A stretch of 64,000 nt of DNA from Mesostigma viride. Lineage: Eukaryota > Streptophyta > Mesostigmatophyceae > Mesostigmatales > Mesostigmataceae. The notes under the pieces are model-generated. The model was given only the letters and a program-made list of their open reading frames with translations, was not told the origin of the DNA and did no database searches. The stretch is taken from positions 633,449 through 697,448 of the forward strand of contig RPFO01000715.1 of the NCBI GenBank assembly GCA_009746045.1, read 5' to 3'. The position numbers and the translations under genes were made by a program. Numbering within the stretch: the stretch's first letter is position 1; each line of letters begins with the position of its first letter. Of this stretch, positions 21,479 through 33,251 are shown piece by piece.

Positions 21479-22542
21479 GTCGACGTGCAGGGCATGCAGC
21501 TTGATGAAGGCATAGCATGACGTTTGCATGCATGCCATGCGAGGGCTCTTCAATGGTGGCCAGTGGGCTCTCCATGTGTTATTGATGTGTGTTATAGATA
21601 GACGAATAAACTGGCATTCTTATGCTTTCACATGTCACAACTTGGTGATTTTACGATGGCTAGTTGCTGGATGTCTCGTTCTCATTGATGTGTATATCAT
21701 TATACAGAGTGGTGGTACCAAGTTTAAGCTCACTAGGACCTCAGTTGCTTGCTTGGAGGTGTGCACTTTCTAGGAAGTGCGAGTTGTTGGCTGCTGGCAC
21801 ACGTCACAGTTTTTTCGCCATCTGATGTGCAATCTCAGTAAAACTTGGGAGACTTGTGTAGCATGGTGCAGCATAACTGCCTGCCAGATTTCAAGCCAAA
21901 CTGAGATCATTCCCACCACCTACGGTGTAATGAATGTCTTAATTTGGCATCGCGGTGACATGTGACAGCAGAATATTGTCATTAACTGCAATTAATTGTA
22001 AGATGCAAGTTCCTAGTCAGGCTTCATACTTCACAAATGATGTGTTTAACAATTTCTAGGTGAATCTAAGCTCATTTGCATTAATGGAGGCATCAACTTG
22101 TTAATAAAATGCCTAAAATAGGCTTTGTGTGACGTTTGACAGCATAATTGCTTTCCAAACCGTGTCTAACTCGGGTGCAATTTGGTAGGTATGCTAAATG
22201 TGATGTAAATAAGTTATCTACCCATTTACAGGTCAAGCAGACATGATTTGTGATGTTTGTGCAATTAATAATGAATAAAATTGGCATTTTTTGCGTTTAT
22301 AATGCTTTTCGACGTCACCGTTCAGTAAGCACCATGTAACCAGCCAAGGTGCAACTTGGCACATTAAAACTAGGTATCATAAGGAAGCTTGCCACCAAGT
22401 TTGACCATCATCTGAATATAACTGCAGCTAGGAGGAGTAAGATGGGTGTTTTTTGGCACTTTCAGACCGTTGTGCATGCCACAGCTGCATTTGGGCGCTC
22501 TAGCTAAACGGACACGCTAACGATCCGGCAATCTGTGGGTGC
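21479..22542. other. AT-rich flank of the transposase-like block
   Basis: No coding frame is recognised. The DNA has many TTAA and ATTAATT tetramers and may contain the right end of the preceding element, but I could not find a matching inverted repeat. Confidence 0.4.
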
Positions 22543-23444
22543 AATAAGACCCATACTCCTCTCCTAGACGGCTCTCGAGTCCTGTATCGGGACCGCGTTA
22601 AGCTGCTGGGCAGCCTGCTCCCTAGCTGCGAGGTTGATGTGGACCATCGTGCGCATCTCCCTCGCCTGGCACGCTTTACGCCAGTACCGGGCCCTGTGGC
22701 GCAAGCCCCTGGGCAAGATCGAGAAACAGGACCTGTTCAAGGTCCTCGTCCTTCCTGTTCTCACGTATGGCGCCGAGACGTGGACCCTCACCGCCGACCT
22801 GGCCCGCAAGCTGGACGGCGCGGTCACCAGCATGCTGCGTTCCATTTTCAGAGTAGGATATGCTGCTCATGTCCGCAATGAGGACCTGTACCAGGGCATG
22901 CCCTATATCACCAGTGCTCACCATTAAGCAACGCCGCCTGCAGCTAGTAGGGCACCTAGCTCGCACCAACCAGGTAGACACCTCACGTGGCCCCCCCGCA
23001 GGACTGCGACCAGCCCAGCCTGGCCGGCACCTCCTGACGTGGGCTGGGCCCAGTGATGTTAAACGCCGCAAGGCCCGCACCTTCAAAGATCACAGCTAGT
23101 AGAGGACATGGGGGGCCTAGGCCTCTCCGTGATTTGGAAGAAGATGATGGACAAGGCCAAGTGGGCCCAGGTCATAGAGGACAACGAGCCCCCCCCAGTG
23201 GGGAAGCGCCCGCGTGTGCAATCCCGCGGGAGGCACGCCAGATAGCTCCCCCTAGGGCAACGTGCGGCTGCCTAGATAGATGTTGTAGTTAGAATGCTGT
23301 TAGATAGATGTAGTATGTAGCCAATGTAGATAGATTAGACCGGTAGGAATGTTTGTTTGCACCCATCCATCCATCCATCGGGGTTAATGCTCCGTGACTC
23401 CCCAACGGGAGCACGAGTCTAATTAATTAATTAATAAGACCCAT
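22543..23444 (+). mobile_element. 5'-truncated LINE insertion with 12-bp target-site duplication
   Basis: AATAAGACCCAT occurs at 22543-22554 and 23433-23444, bounding an 878-bp insert. Inside is the degenerate C-terminal part of a LINE reverse transcriptase: VKLLGSLLPSCEVD, then (frameshifted) LFKVLVLPVLTYGAETWTL and a KQRRLQLVGHLAR motif. The 3' end has (ATCC)n, a CTCCCCAACGGGAG hairpin (23398-23411) and an AATTAATT tail. Several frameshifts mean it is inactive. Confidence 0.93.
22567..23240 (+). pseudogene. LINE reverse transcriptase C-terminal remnant
   Basis: The best-preserved segment (about 22634-22890) encodes WHALRQYRALWRKPLGK and LPVLTYGAETWTLTADL, typical of the thumb region of LINE reverse transcriptases. 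Adjacent frames carry the continuation (RRLQLVGHLARTNQ, then PAGLRPAQPGRHLLTW), so there are at least two frameshifts. The catalytic YxDD region is absent because of 5' truncation. Confidence 0.85.
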
Positions 23445-23983
23445 GTGAGCATGGCATAACAAGGGAGCGTGGGCAAGGAATCTGGTCATAGCCAGGACGT
23501 GGCATGGCTGTACAAGGACTAGCTAAGGCTATGGCTTTGGCTAGGGCGTGCCAATATATCTACACCTAAGCTTCCCCCATGGGGCCGCACCGGCCCAAAC
23601 ATTCATGAACATTGTGCGCAAAAGCTTTGCAAAGGTGTTTAGTTGTATCTTCAATTTCATGAAATAAATAGTGGGCCCGGACCCACGAGTCCCATTTCTA
23701 TGGTCGATCAATATCAAAATCTATACGTTGTTCTCTCTACCTTGTAGTATTCACAAAGGGAGCATTTTTTCTATCGGCATCTACCCTGTCAACCACTGCA
23801 TTGGTCGTGACGTTGCTATCACCGCCGCACACTCTTTGGAAAATATCAGAACTATTCATCGCGTACGCTGTGTCCCGCTTCCAATAACAGCTCCACACAT
23901 AACGGCAGCATGGCGCAAATGCATGCAGGGCACACGCACTGCTGTTCCAATGTACTGCACATGCCGGCAAGGCCTGCACACCA
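23445..23983. other. Intergenic, no gene seen
   Basis: Lies between the LINE insertion and the NOSIP stop codon. 23500-23570 weakly resembles LINE 3' UTR sequence near 43815 (GGCTRTACAAG). Nothing else is recognised. Confidence 0.4.
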
Positions 23984-25997
23984 TCACCGCTTGAGCGGCA
24001 GCACCATCGTGCCCTCCATCGACGTCGGCCGCAGGTAGCTCTTCTTCTTGGCCTGCAGCTCTGGGTTGTGCGCGGCAAAGCCGGTGCCGCCCCGCTGCAG
24101 CAGAACCAGCTCCTTATCGCGCACCGGCTTGCTGCACACAACGCACGCATGGTCGGGACGCACAAACTTGTCCACGCATGCCTGGCACCAATGAGGGGGG
24201 ACAAGGTGACAAAGAGGCCACCAAGTGTGCACACGGGGGGGAGAGCAGGCCATAAAAAGGGCAAGGCGAGGCAGAAGTAAGTACTTGTGTGCCATGAACA
24301 GGGGCTTGCCATGGAGGACTATGCCAATCTCATTCTCATTCATATAACAACACAAAAAGTAAGGCGAGGCAGCCACACGGCAGATGAGGGCCGAGCGTGG
24401 GCCATGAGCAGGTCAAGGGCGGCACAGAGCAAACACATCGTACAGAGTTGGCCCCTGCTAGGCACTCAAAAGCACACGGCTGCTGCAAGCATGGCTTGCC
24501 CTTTGCCTTTGTGCCACACCAGCGGCCAAGTGGCAGGCCTGGTTGCTGCCGCGTGTGTTGTCCCCACGCCACACGCCACACAAGCGCGCCCACAGACGGC
24601 GAACAAACAATGCCGAGCGGACCGTCGACTGGCAACGCGTGTGGGACGTGGCGAGCGCGGCCCGGATCACCTCCGCATGAACTTGGAAAGCCTGGCGATG
24701 GAAGAAAAATAAGGAGCGAGACACACCAGAGGCGCAGATAGCCCATCCTCGGCGGACAGCACATGAGGGACATCGTGACGGCAGCCATATCCATCCTCAC
24801 CGCACAGAGCACGTGGCCGCAAGGGGAGCAGGCGACCAGCTTGCTGACGTTGGTGAAGGTCGTGCGGCATGAGGGGCACTGCAGGCGGTCGGCCACGTCG
24901 CCTGCGCGCGCGCCCTCTGCCCCTGGCAGCGTGGAGAATTGGATCGGCACCAGCTGCTTCAGCTTGAGCTTCTCCTTGCCCTCGGGGCAGCTGGTGCACT
25001 GCGAGGGGGGGGCCACTTTGTTCTCGGCGCCTGGCGTGAGGGACGGCAGCCAAAAGGCGCGCATGCCACGCACGGCCTCGGCCTCAAACTGGGTCGTCTT
25101 CACGCTGCTGGCTCCGCCCTTGGGGTCGCCGTTGCCCACCCTGGGTGAGGGCAGAAGCGGACAGGTCATGTTGCGAGCGGTGGTGTGAGGTGAAGGGGTA
25201 TTGAGGGCGCACGCCAGCACACTGCATTGGGGCACACTGGAGACCTAGGCAAAAGCATGGGGATGTGCCAGCGCATACCAACCGTGGCGCCAAACAGCTA
25301 CGCATCTAGCATCCTGAGTGGGCCACAGGTACAATAGCCACATCGAAAACAGATCAACAACCAACGTAATGCCTAGAGACAATCTTATGTAAGGTAGCAC
25401 AGCAAAGTTCACATCCAAGTCTACAGTTGGGAGCATCCACAAGACCTTTCGGGCACAGCCACACGTACGATTCTCTCGTGGAGATCGCGCTGTTGTTCAG
25501 CCGGTCAAACTCGGCTAGTTTCCTCGCCTTCTCCTCCTCCTCCCGTTGCGCAGCCTCCTCTTGCTCCTTCTCGAGCTGGGCCTTGTACAGCTTTTCCTGC
25601 CTGCGTCGGAGAAAACAGAAGGATTTGATGCAAACATGTTGTTCTTAAACCTCAAAAGAGATGAGGTAATCATGATGGACTTTTTCTAGCCCCGTCAAAC
25701 GCAGCAGAGGACGTTCCAAATTCACGACAAGGAGATAATTGTGCACAGCGCCGTGACCTACCTCGACAAATCCTTCTTCTGGGCTAACAAACATTCAAAT
25801 ATACACTCTTTGCAGAACAAGTGACCCTCCGTGCAGCACATAGGCTGGATGACGGGCTTCAGACAAAGGCAGCAGCAATCGAACGGCTTTACGGAATCCT
25901 TTCCGATCCGCTCGGAGATTGAACCAAAGCCGACCTTTTGGCGTTCATCGTACGAGTAAAAATGGCGATCGTTGGGATTTTTTGAATGTCGAGGCAT
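23984..25997 (-). CDS. NOSIP-like RING/U-box ubiquitin ligase
   Basis: Four exons join in phase: 25997-25762, 25600-25469, 25140-24801 and 24181-23984, giving 301 residues, the same length as animal NOSIP. The start MPRHSKNPNDRHFYSYDE and VKPFDCCCLCLKPV match the NOSIP N-terminal half-domain. A Glu-rich coiled coil (EKEQEEAAQREEEEKARKL) follows, then AFWLPSLTP and the second zinc region CPSCRTTF ... CSPCGHVLCA|ACVDKF ... CVVCSKPV, ending with the family signature VLLQRGGTGFAA. NOSIP is an E3 ubiquitin ligase and spliceosome-associated factor. All zinc ligands of a RING appear present in the C-terminal half. Introns are GT-AG. Confidence 0.93.
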
Positions 25998-26520
25998 GAC
26001 TCAACCAAGTGAAAATTAGCCACACAAACGTCGGGTCCAGCACTTAAACAATGGCGAGAAAAGCGCCGGTAAACCTGGGTACTACGGTATGACAGCACCG
26101 CGACTTAGGCAAACTTATGATACTTTGCCCTCCCCGCAAAATGCATATCCCGCAAAATTACAGATTTTGATCGTGCCGGAAACTTGCTAGCGTGTCTAAA
26201 GCCAAAACTGCCTTCATTTTGCTAATTCACGAGGCTCGCCCGACGTGGGAGGAGGCCTGCTGCTGCAGGCCTTGAGGACGCGAGGTGGTGACCAAACTTT
26301 ATGCTTACAGCCTGCCCGGGCGGACGTCGGTGTCCGGCGCGGCAATCGAACACCACCGCCGCGGCCAGCTCTAGGGACCGAAGGGCACCGACAGGATTTC
26401 GTGTACACAGTCTTTCACGCCTGGGTTCGAGGGTTTCTTCGAGTCTTGAAACCCAACTTAATTAAGGCGTGAACACAACTTAAGGCGTTAAGTTACCATA
26501 AATTAATTAGTCTAGTGTCC
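25998..26520. other. Intergenic upstream of NOSIP, no gene seen
   Basis: Presumed NOSIP promoter side. No conserved frame or repeat is recognised up to the LINE-related sequence that follows. Confidence 0.4.
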
Positions 26521-26862
26521 CCGTTGGAGGATCACTACTTGATCATGACCGCCACGGCGGGAGCACTGAATTCCACTGAGTGGTGGACGTCTCCGCCGCC
26601 CCGGCCCATGAAGCCGTCAATATCAAGCGGAGACAGCCATCCGTCAATACGTACATGTCATGATGTAGGATTTTTCTAGACTAGAACAGCTTGGAGTTAG
26701 CTTAGTCATTAGATTACGCGGCTTCGCCCACCTCCACCCATCCAGCAAGGAATATGTTCTACATGATCTCCCAACGGAGTCATGTTATAATATAATTTAA
26801 TTTAATTTAGTTTAATTTAATTTAATTTAATTTAACTAAATTTAATTCAATGTACATGTCAG
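26521..26862 (+). mobile_element. LINE 3' fragment with CTCCCAACGGAG hairpin and ATTTA tail
   Basis: 26690-26790 matches, in reverse, 52434-52520. It ends CTCCCAACGGAG (26768-26779), TCATGTTATAAT, then a (TTTAA)n-type tail to about 26850. The stem-loop is the shortened form of the hairpin at the ends of the other LINEs in the window. The 5' limit is uncertain. Confidence 0.7.
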
Positions 26863-26976
26863 TATCAAGGAGACAACCAGCGCATGCCAGAAATCGGGAG
26901 AATCTAGACCATGGTAGCTCGAGCATGCCGTTATCTTGTCCGCGTGTTCGAGTCGTTCAGGATGATGAAGATTAAT
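26863..26976. repeat. Dispersed repeat copy, also at 51772-51900 and 52590-52705
   Basis: About 110 bp containing GTCGTTCAGGATGATGAAG and CAACCAGCGCATGCCAGAAA. It recurs in opposite orientation at 51772-51900 and 52590-52705, with a weaker copy at 31355-31405. Probably a LINE UTR fragment. Confidence 0.8.
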
Positions 26977-27853
26977 GGTGATTAATTAATTAATTAGACT
27001 CGTGCTCCCGTTGGGGAGTAACGGGGCATTAACCCCGATGGATGGATGGATGGATGGATGGATGGATGGATGGACGGACGGACGGACGGACGGACGGACG
27101 GACGGACGGACGGACGGACGGACGGACGGACGGACGGACGGACGGACGGACGGACGGACGGACGGACGGACGGACGGACGGACGGACGGACGGACGGACG
27201 GACGGACGGACGGACGGACGGACGGACGGACGGACGGACGGACGGACGGACGGACGGACGGACGGACGGACGGACGGACGGACGGACGGACGGACGGACG
27301 GACGGACGGACGGACGGACGGACGGACGGACGGACGGACGGACGGACGGACGGACGGACGGACGGACGGACGGACGGACGGACGGACGGACGGACGGACG
27401 GACGGACGGACGGACGGACGGACGGACGGACGGACGGACGGACGGACGGACGGACGGACGGACGGACGGACGGACGGACGGACGGACGGACGGACGGACG
27501 GACGGACGGACGGACGGACGGACGGACGGACGGACGGACGGACGGACGGACGGACGGACGGACGGACGGACGGACGGACGGACGGACGGACGGACGGACG
27601 GACGGACGGACGGACGGACGGACGGACGGACGGACGGACGGACGGACGGACGGACGGACGGACGGACGGACGGACGGACGGACGGACGGACGGACGGACG
27701 GACGGACGGACGGACGGACGGACGGACGGACGGACGGACGGACGGACGGACGGACGGACGGACGGACGGACGGACGGACGGACGGACGGACGGACGGACG
27801 GACGGATGGATGGATGGATGGATGGATGGATGGATGGATGGATGGACGGATGG

Positions 27854-27889
<36 letters not shown>

Positions 27890-28996
27890 ATGGATGGATG
27901 GATGGATGGATGGATGGATGGATGGATGGATGGATGGATGGATGGATGGATGGATGGATGGATGGATGGATGGATGGATGGATGGATGGATGGATGGATG
28001 GATGGATGGATGGATGGATGGATGGATGGATGGATGGATGGATGGATGGATGGATGGATGGATGGATGGATGGATGGATGGATGGATGGATGGATGGATG
28101 GATGGATGGATGGATGGATGGATGGATGGATGGATGGATGGATGGATGGATGGATGGATGGATGGATGGATGGATGGATGGATGGATGGATGGATGGATG
28201 GATGGATGGATGGATGGATGGATGGATGGATGGATGGATGGATGGATGGATGGATGGATGGATGGATGGATGGATGGATGGATGGATGGATGGATGGATG
28301 GATGGATGGATGGATGGATGGATGGATGGATGGATGGATGGATGGATGGATGGATGGATGGATGGATGGATGGATGGATGGATGGATGGATGGATGGATG
28401 GATGGATGGATGGATGGATGGATGGATGGATGGATGGATGGATGGATGGATGGATGGATGGATGGATGGATGGATGGATGGATGGATGGATGGATGGATG
28501 GATGGATGGATGGATGGATGGATGGATGGATGGATGGATGGATGGATGGATGGATGGATGGATGGATGGATGGATGGATGGATGGATGGATGGATGGATG
28601 GATGGATGGATGGATGGATGGATGGATGGATGGATGGATGGATGGATGGATGGATGGATGGATGGATGGATGGATGGATGGATGGATGGATGGATGGAAC
28701 CGTGATTTGGACGAAGATGATGGACAAGGCCAAGTGGGCCCAGGTCATAGAGGACAACGAGCCCCCCCCTAGCTGTGGGGAAGCACCCGTGGGAGGCACA
28801 CCAGCCAGCTCCCCTATAGGGCAGCCTGAGGCTGTCTAGATAGATGTTGTAGTTAGAATGCTGTTAGATATGTCGTAGGTAGCTGATGTAGATAGATTAG
28901 ACCGGTAGGACTGTTTGCACCCATCCATCCATCAATCGGGGTTAATGCTCCGTGACGTACTCCCCAACGGGAGCACGAGTCTAATTAATATAATTA
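26971..28996. mobile_element. Two LINE 3' ends in opposite orientation around a giant tetranucleotide array
   Basis: The left end (26983-27040) is a minus-strand LINE terminus: AATT tail, CTCCCCAACGGGAG hairpin (27018-27005), then CCCCG and (ATCC)n. The right end (28699-28990) is a plus-strand terminus nearly identical to 23120-23432, including [27 protein letters not shown] at 26974-26985 and ATTAATGGGTGAT near 29000 may be target-site duplications. Between them the (ATCC)n of the LINE 3' UTR is expanded to about 1.65 kb. Confidence 0.85.
27039..28698. repeat. (GGAC)n followed by (GGAT)n array, about 1.66 kb
   Basis: About eight GGAT units, then about 183 uninterrupted GGAC units (27074-27805), then about 220 GGAT units with a few GGAC near 27845-27865. 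GGAC and GGAT differ by one C-to-T transition. The period of 4 leaves all frames open ([16 protein letters not shown]); none is a gene. Confidence 0.98.
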
Positions 28997-29031
28997 ATTA
29001 ATGGGTGATCCGATCGATGGGGCAGCATGGG

Positions 29032-29692
29032 AATATATATCCGGCGCCATGATTCGGTCGGTTTTCCCCCACGCGAACATCCGGTCCGAGGATGCGGATG
29101 GCGCTGCCTTCTATTCCCCCAACCACCGGCCTGACATCGTGGTGCTGGACTTTGAGGGGGGTGGCCGGCATCTGCTTATTGACGTTTCGGTGGCGCGGCC
29201 CTTGGCTCTTAGCCACGTGGCTGGGGCCTCCCTCACGGCAGGTTACACGGCGGACCGGGCGGAGCGGGCCAAGCTCCTGGCCTACGGCGACGTCGGGCAC
29301 CATCGTGTGGTGCCCTTTGTCCTGGAGGAGTTTGGGGCCATGGGGCCCCTGACCTCCGCCTTCTTCAAGGAGTGTTGCCGGCTCCGGGAGGACCGGCTGG
29401 ACCTGGAGGGCCAGCGGGCCCCATGGTCGGCGCGGACCTGGACGTCATATTGGCGTCAGCGCTTGTCGGTGGCGCTGACTCGGGCCATGGCGGACATCAT
29501 GCTCCGCCGTACGCGGGCTGATTTTGCGGTGCAGCAGGGCTATTAGGTTCCTCCCGTTAGGCGTTTCCATTGGTCTTATCGTAGTATAGAGCTTTGACAT
29601 GGCTCTGTATATAGGTTTATAGCTGGGCGTTTGCTTTGGTTTGAGTGATTTCACTCTGCTGTAAGTAATTATATTTTTAATATATATCCGGC
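29032..29692 (+). mobile_element. LINE 3' fragment, copy 1, with endonuclease-like domain
   Basis: Bounded by AATATATATCCGGC at 29032-29045 and 29679-29692. It encodes (29049-29546) SPNHRPDIVVLDF and RHLLIDVSVARPLALSH, a PD-(D/E)XK-like pattern (PD ... LIDV) found at the C-terminus of some LINE polyproteins, then WSARTWTSYWRQRLSVALTR and a stop. The 3' UTR ends TTTTAATATATATCC. It is truncated at the 5' side and lacks seven bases present in copy 2. Confidence 0.8.
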
Positions 29693-30917
29693 AGCGCCTG
29701 ACCTCCTGGACCCCAGCAGCCCTTTGCCCTTCGTCACCGCCATCCAGGAGGCCTATGTTGAGATCCAGCAGGCCTGTTCTCCCGTCCGTGCCGCTCAGGC
29801 GGTACAGCGCCACCTCTCTCGCGGCACTCCCTCGGTCGCCTCCGTTCAATCTCCCGCCGCATTCCCTGCTCGCGTCATCGATAAACACCAGAAAACCTAC
29901 GCGGGTATTCTGCACACGGCTGATTGGATTGCTCTTTTCGCGGACCTCAACGCCCAGGGACGTGCGTGGCTGTTCTCGCTTTCCTTGCGGAGTGTGGGCT
30001 CGGCGTACCTTCGTGCTCTTCCCATGGCCCCCCATTCGCCTTGGCTCCCAGCCACTACTCGGTGGCGCTCCGGCACCAGCTATTTGCCCCGCAGCCTCTT
30101 GTTCCGGCCGGGCGGCCTTGTGGTAGCTGTGGGCAGCCGCTGGATCCCACGGGGCCGGACTCACTACCTTGCCTGCATGGGGGGCCAACAGAATCAGAAT
30201 TGGTATTTGTATTTGCACACTGTCCTCCTGACGGTGGTGCTCGCCATGATTCGGTCGGTTTTCCCCCACGCGAACATCCGGTCCGAGCCTCCGAGGATGC
30301 GGATGGCGCTGCCTTCTATTCCCTCAACCACCGGCCTGACATCGTGGTGCTGGACTTTGAGGGGGGTGGCCGGCATCTGCTTATTGACGTTTCGGTGGCG
30401 CGGCCCTTGGCTCTTAGCCACGTGGCTGGGGCCTCCCTCACGGCAGGTTACACGGCGGACCGGGCGGAGCGGGCCAAGCTCCTGGCCTACGGCGACGTCG
30501 GGCACCATCGTGTGGTGCCCTTTGTCCTGGAGGAGTTTGGGGCCATGGGGCCCCTGCCCTCCGCCTTCTTCAAGGAGTGTTGCCGGCTCCGGGAGGACCG
30601 GCTGGACCTGGAGGGCCAGCGGGCCCCATGGTCGGCGCGGACCTGGACGTCATATTGGCGTCAGCGCTTGTCGGTGGCGCTGACTCGGGCCATGGCTGAC
30701 ATCATGCTCCGCCATACGCGGGCTGATTCTGCGGTGCAGCAGGGCTATTAGGTTCCTCCCGTTAGGCGTTTCCATTGGTCTTATCGTAGTATAGAGCTTT
30801 GACATGGCTCTGTATATAGGTTGTCTCTTTGATAGGTTTATAGCTGGGCGTTTGCATGCTTTGGTTTGAGTGATTTCACTCTGCTGTAAGTAATTATATT
30901 TTTAATATATATCCGGC
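29693..30917 (+). mobile_element. LINE 3' fragment, copy 2, inserted next to copy 1
   Basis: Longer copy of the same LINE, between AATATATATCCGGC at 29679-29692 and 30904-30917. It adds an upstream zinc knuckle (CGSCGQPLDPTGPDSLPC) before the PD-(D/E)XK-like region, but changes frame near 29900-29930, so it is a pseudogene. The shared flanks imply that the second insertion used the first copy's duplicated target. Confidence 0.8.
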
Positions 30918-31680
30918 GCGCAAGAATCCAAGACAGAGTCTAGCCAGCGAACCACCACATAGTCAAGGCAGACCTCACTGATCTGCATGCATGTAGGTGC
31001 TTCTATGGGGTCACCCTCGTGAAACGTAGTTTAAGACCGATCGAAGTGTGCATGCGGGTGTAAATTCATGATCGAGAAAAAAAACTGGCGGGTGCATATT
31101 GACTGCATGGCAGGAGGCATGACATGTACTGAGTCTCTATCAATTACGAGGGCATGAAGCACATGTAGGCCTTGCATGGCTACCTACTGGAACATTGGAC
31201 GCTGATGTGCCCGCCTTCCAAATGCAGATATGTCAGGCTATATAACAGTATTTGATTCCGGGCATTTGCATGTGCTCACTATGGGACACGATACATTGCA
31301 TGCATGCGCATGTACACGCATGTAATGAACTGAGACTATGTACACTCATATGGTCCGGATTTTACAGATTTCTGGGGCCTGCGCTGGTTGTGTCCTTGAT
31401 ATGCTCGGTGACCCGAACCTAGGTACCATGCAACGAATGGACACGCATGGCAGAAGAGCGAGAACTGTCCGATTGTGAGAAGTGGTTATAACCCATGTGG
31501 GTCATTACAATAATAACCTTTTGGTGTCAAAAGAACATCAAGGTGTTACAAAATTGATACCACGGTCAAGCTGTTGTTAGTGGCTGTAATGTCGAACCTG
31601 CCGTGCACAAGAACCTCAACGTCCAAAGCTGTGCGCATGACTTTTCAAGTTGGTACAAGTGCCACACCCGGGCCGCTGCC
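30918..31680. other. Intergenic, no gene seen
   Basis: Contains a weak copy of a dispersed repeat (about 31355-31405, CTGCGCTGGTTGT) and AT-rich DNA downstream of TRM11. No conserved frame is seen. Confidence 0.4.
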
Positions 31681-33188
31681 TCACATGTTCTTCCCTCGGA
31701 ACTTCAGCGCGCGCCCATATCCAGGAACACCCTTTGCCACCGCATCGGTCACTGTCGTTATTGTGGATGCGGCTGCAAACACAGACTCGCGCACCGGCAA
31801 GACCCCCGTCGCGCTTGCCCCGGCGGCTGGCGGTGTGGCCTGCGTCCCCTCGCGCAGCATTTGGCGCCGGAACTCCTCCTTCACCGCCGCTGCAGCGGCC
31901 GCATCGTCTTCGCCATACTCCTCGCACTTCTCCATAGTGACCAGGCAGCGGCCCCAGCGGGACGCAAGCATCTGTGTGCTGGCAGCCACCAGCCGTAGGC
32001 AGCGGTGCTGCGGCATGGGGGGCAGGCACACCGCCAAGCCCACACCACCCCCGTCGCCATCCCTTTCCCCCTCCTCGTTCGCATCACGCGCCCTTTGGTT
32101 GGGAGAGTCCGAGCGCGGGCCCGGGTGGTGCCGCTTGCCCGCCGGGGGTCCATCCCCCTCCTCCCCTGATTTCCCCCCACCTTCGGCCTCCCTCTCTTCC
32201 GCAGCTGTCGCCGCCCGGCTGGCATCTGCCCCCTCCTGCCCTTGCGGCAGCGCCACGGCGGCGGACACGGGCAGGAAGTATACGAGACGGCCGCCGAGGC
32301 GCAGCCCCCTCGCGGCGGTCTCCAGCAGGTCGAACAGGCACTCCTCCATCAGATAGGGCGCAGTAGAGGGGATGTGGTCGGCGCGCATCTCGGGGGGGAT
32401 GTGGTACTCATCGATGTTGGCGCGACCCAGCAGCAGCTTGCGGCCACCAGACTTGCGCCCCGCCGCACGCACGCCATAGGGAGGGTCGCCCACCACTGCG
32501 TCAAACACGCTACCTGGGGGAGGGGTAAGGCACATGGAAACATGCGCGGGGAGGAGGGGACATGCGAGCGGCAAAAATGAATAGAAAATGGAGTTGCCGT
32601 ATTTTTCACCACCCACGAACCAGCACACCCAGGACTGCACTGAGGCAATCATGGTAACCCACAGCCATGCATTTGCCTGCACCATGGCTCCCACCATCCG
32701 TCGCGACAGCCGGCCAGGCCAAAAGCCAACTCTGGCGTGTTGGATTTGCCCTGCACCTACACCGCCGTGTGTGCAAACAAGAGGAAGCGGATGGCTGGAA
32801 AGTCAGGTCATGGCACAGGGACGTGGTCGGTTGGTTGGTCGGTCGGTCGGTCGGTCGGTCGGTCGGTCGGTCGGTCGGTCGGTCGGTCGGTCGGTCGGTC
32901 GGTCGGTCGGTCGGTCGGTCGGTCGGTCGGTCGGTCGGTCGCTTGGTCGGTCGGTCGGTCGGTCGGTCGGTCGGTCGGTCGGTCGGTCGGTCGGTCGGTC
33001 GGTCGGTCGGTCGGTCGGTCGGTCGGTCGGTCGGTCGGTCGGTCGGTCGGTCGGTCGGTCGGTCGGTCGGTCGGTCGGTCGGTCGGTCGGTCGGTCGGTC
33101 GGTCGGTCGGTCGGTCGGTCGGTCGGTCGGTCGGTCGGTCGGTCGGTCGGTCGGTCGGTCGGTTGGTTGGTCGGTCGATGGGTGGGTG

Positions 33189-33251
<63 letters not shown>

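Noticed and set aside
26994-28839. Open frames of about 570-600 codons reading TDGR, WMDG, SIHP or SVRP
   Set aside because: Pure tetranucleotide repeats; four or more overlapping frames on both strands are open.
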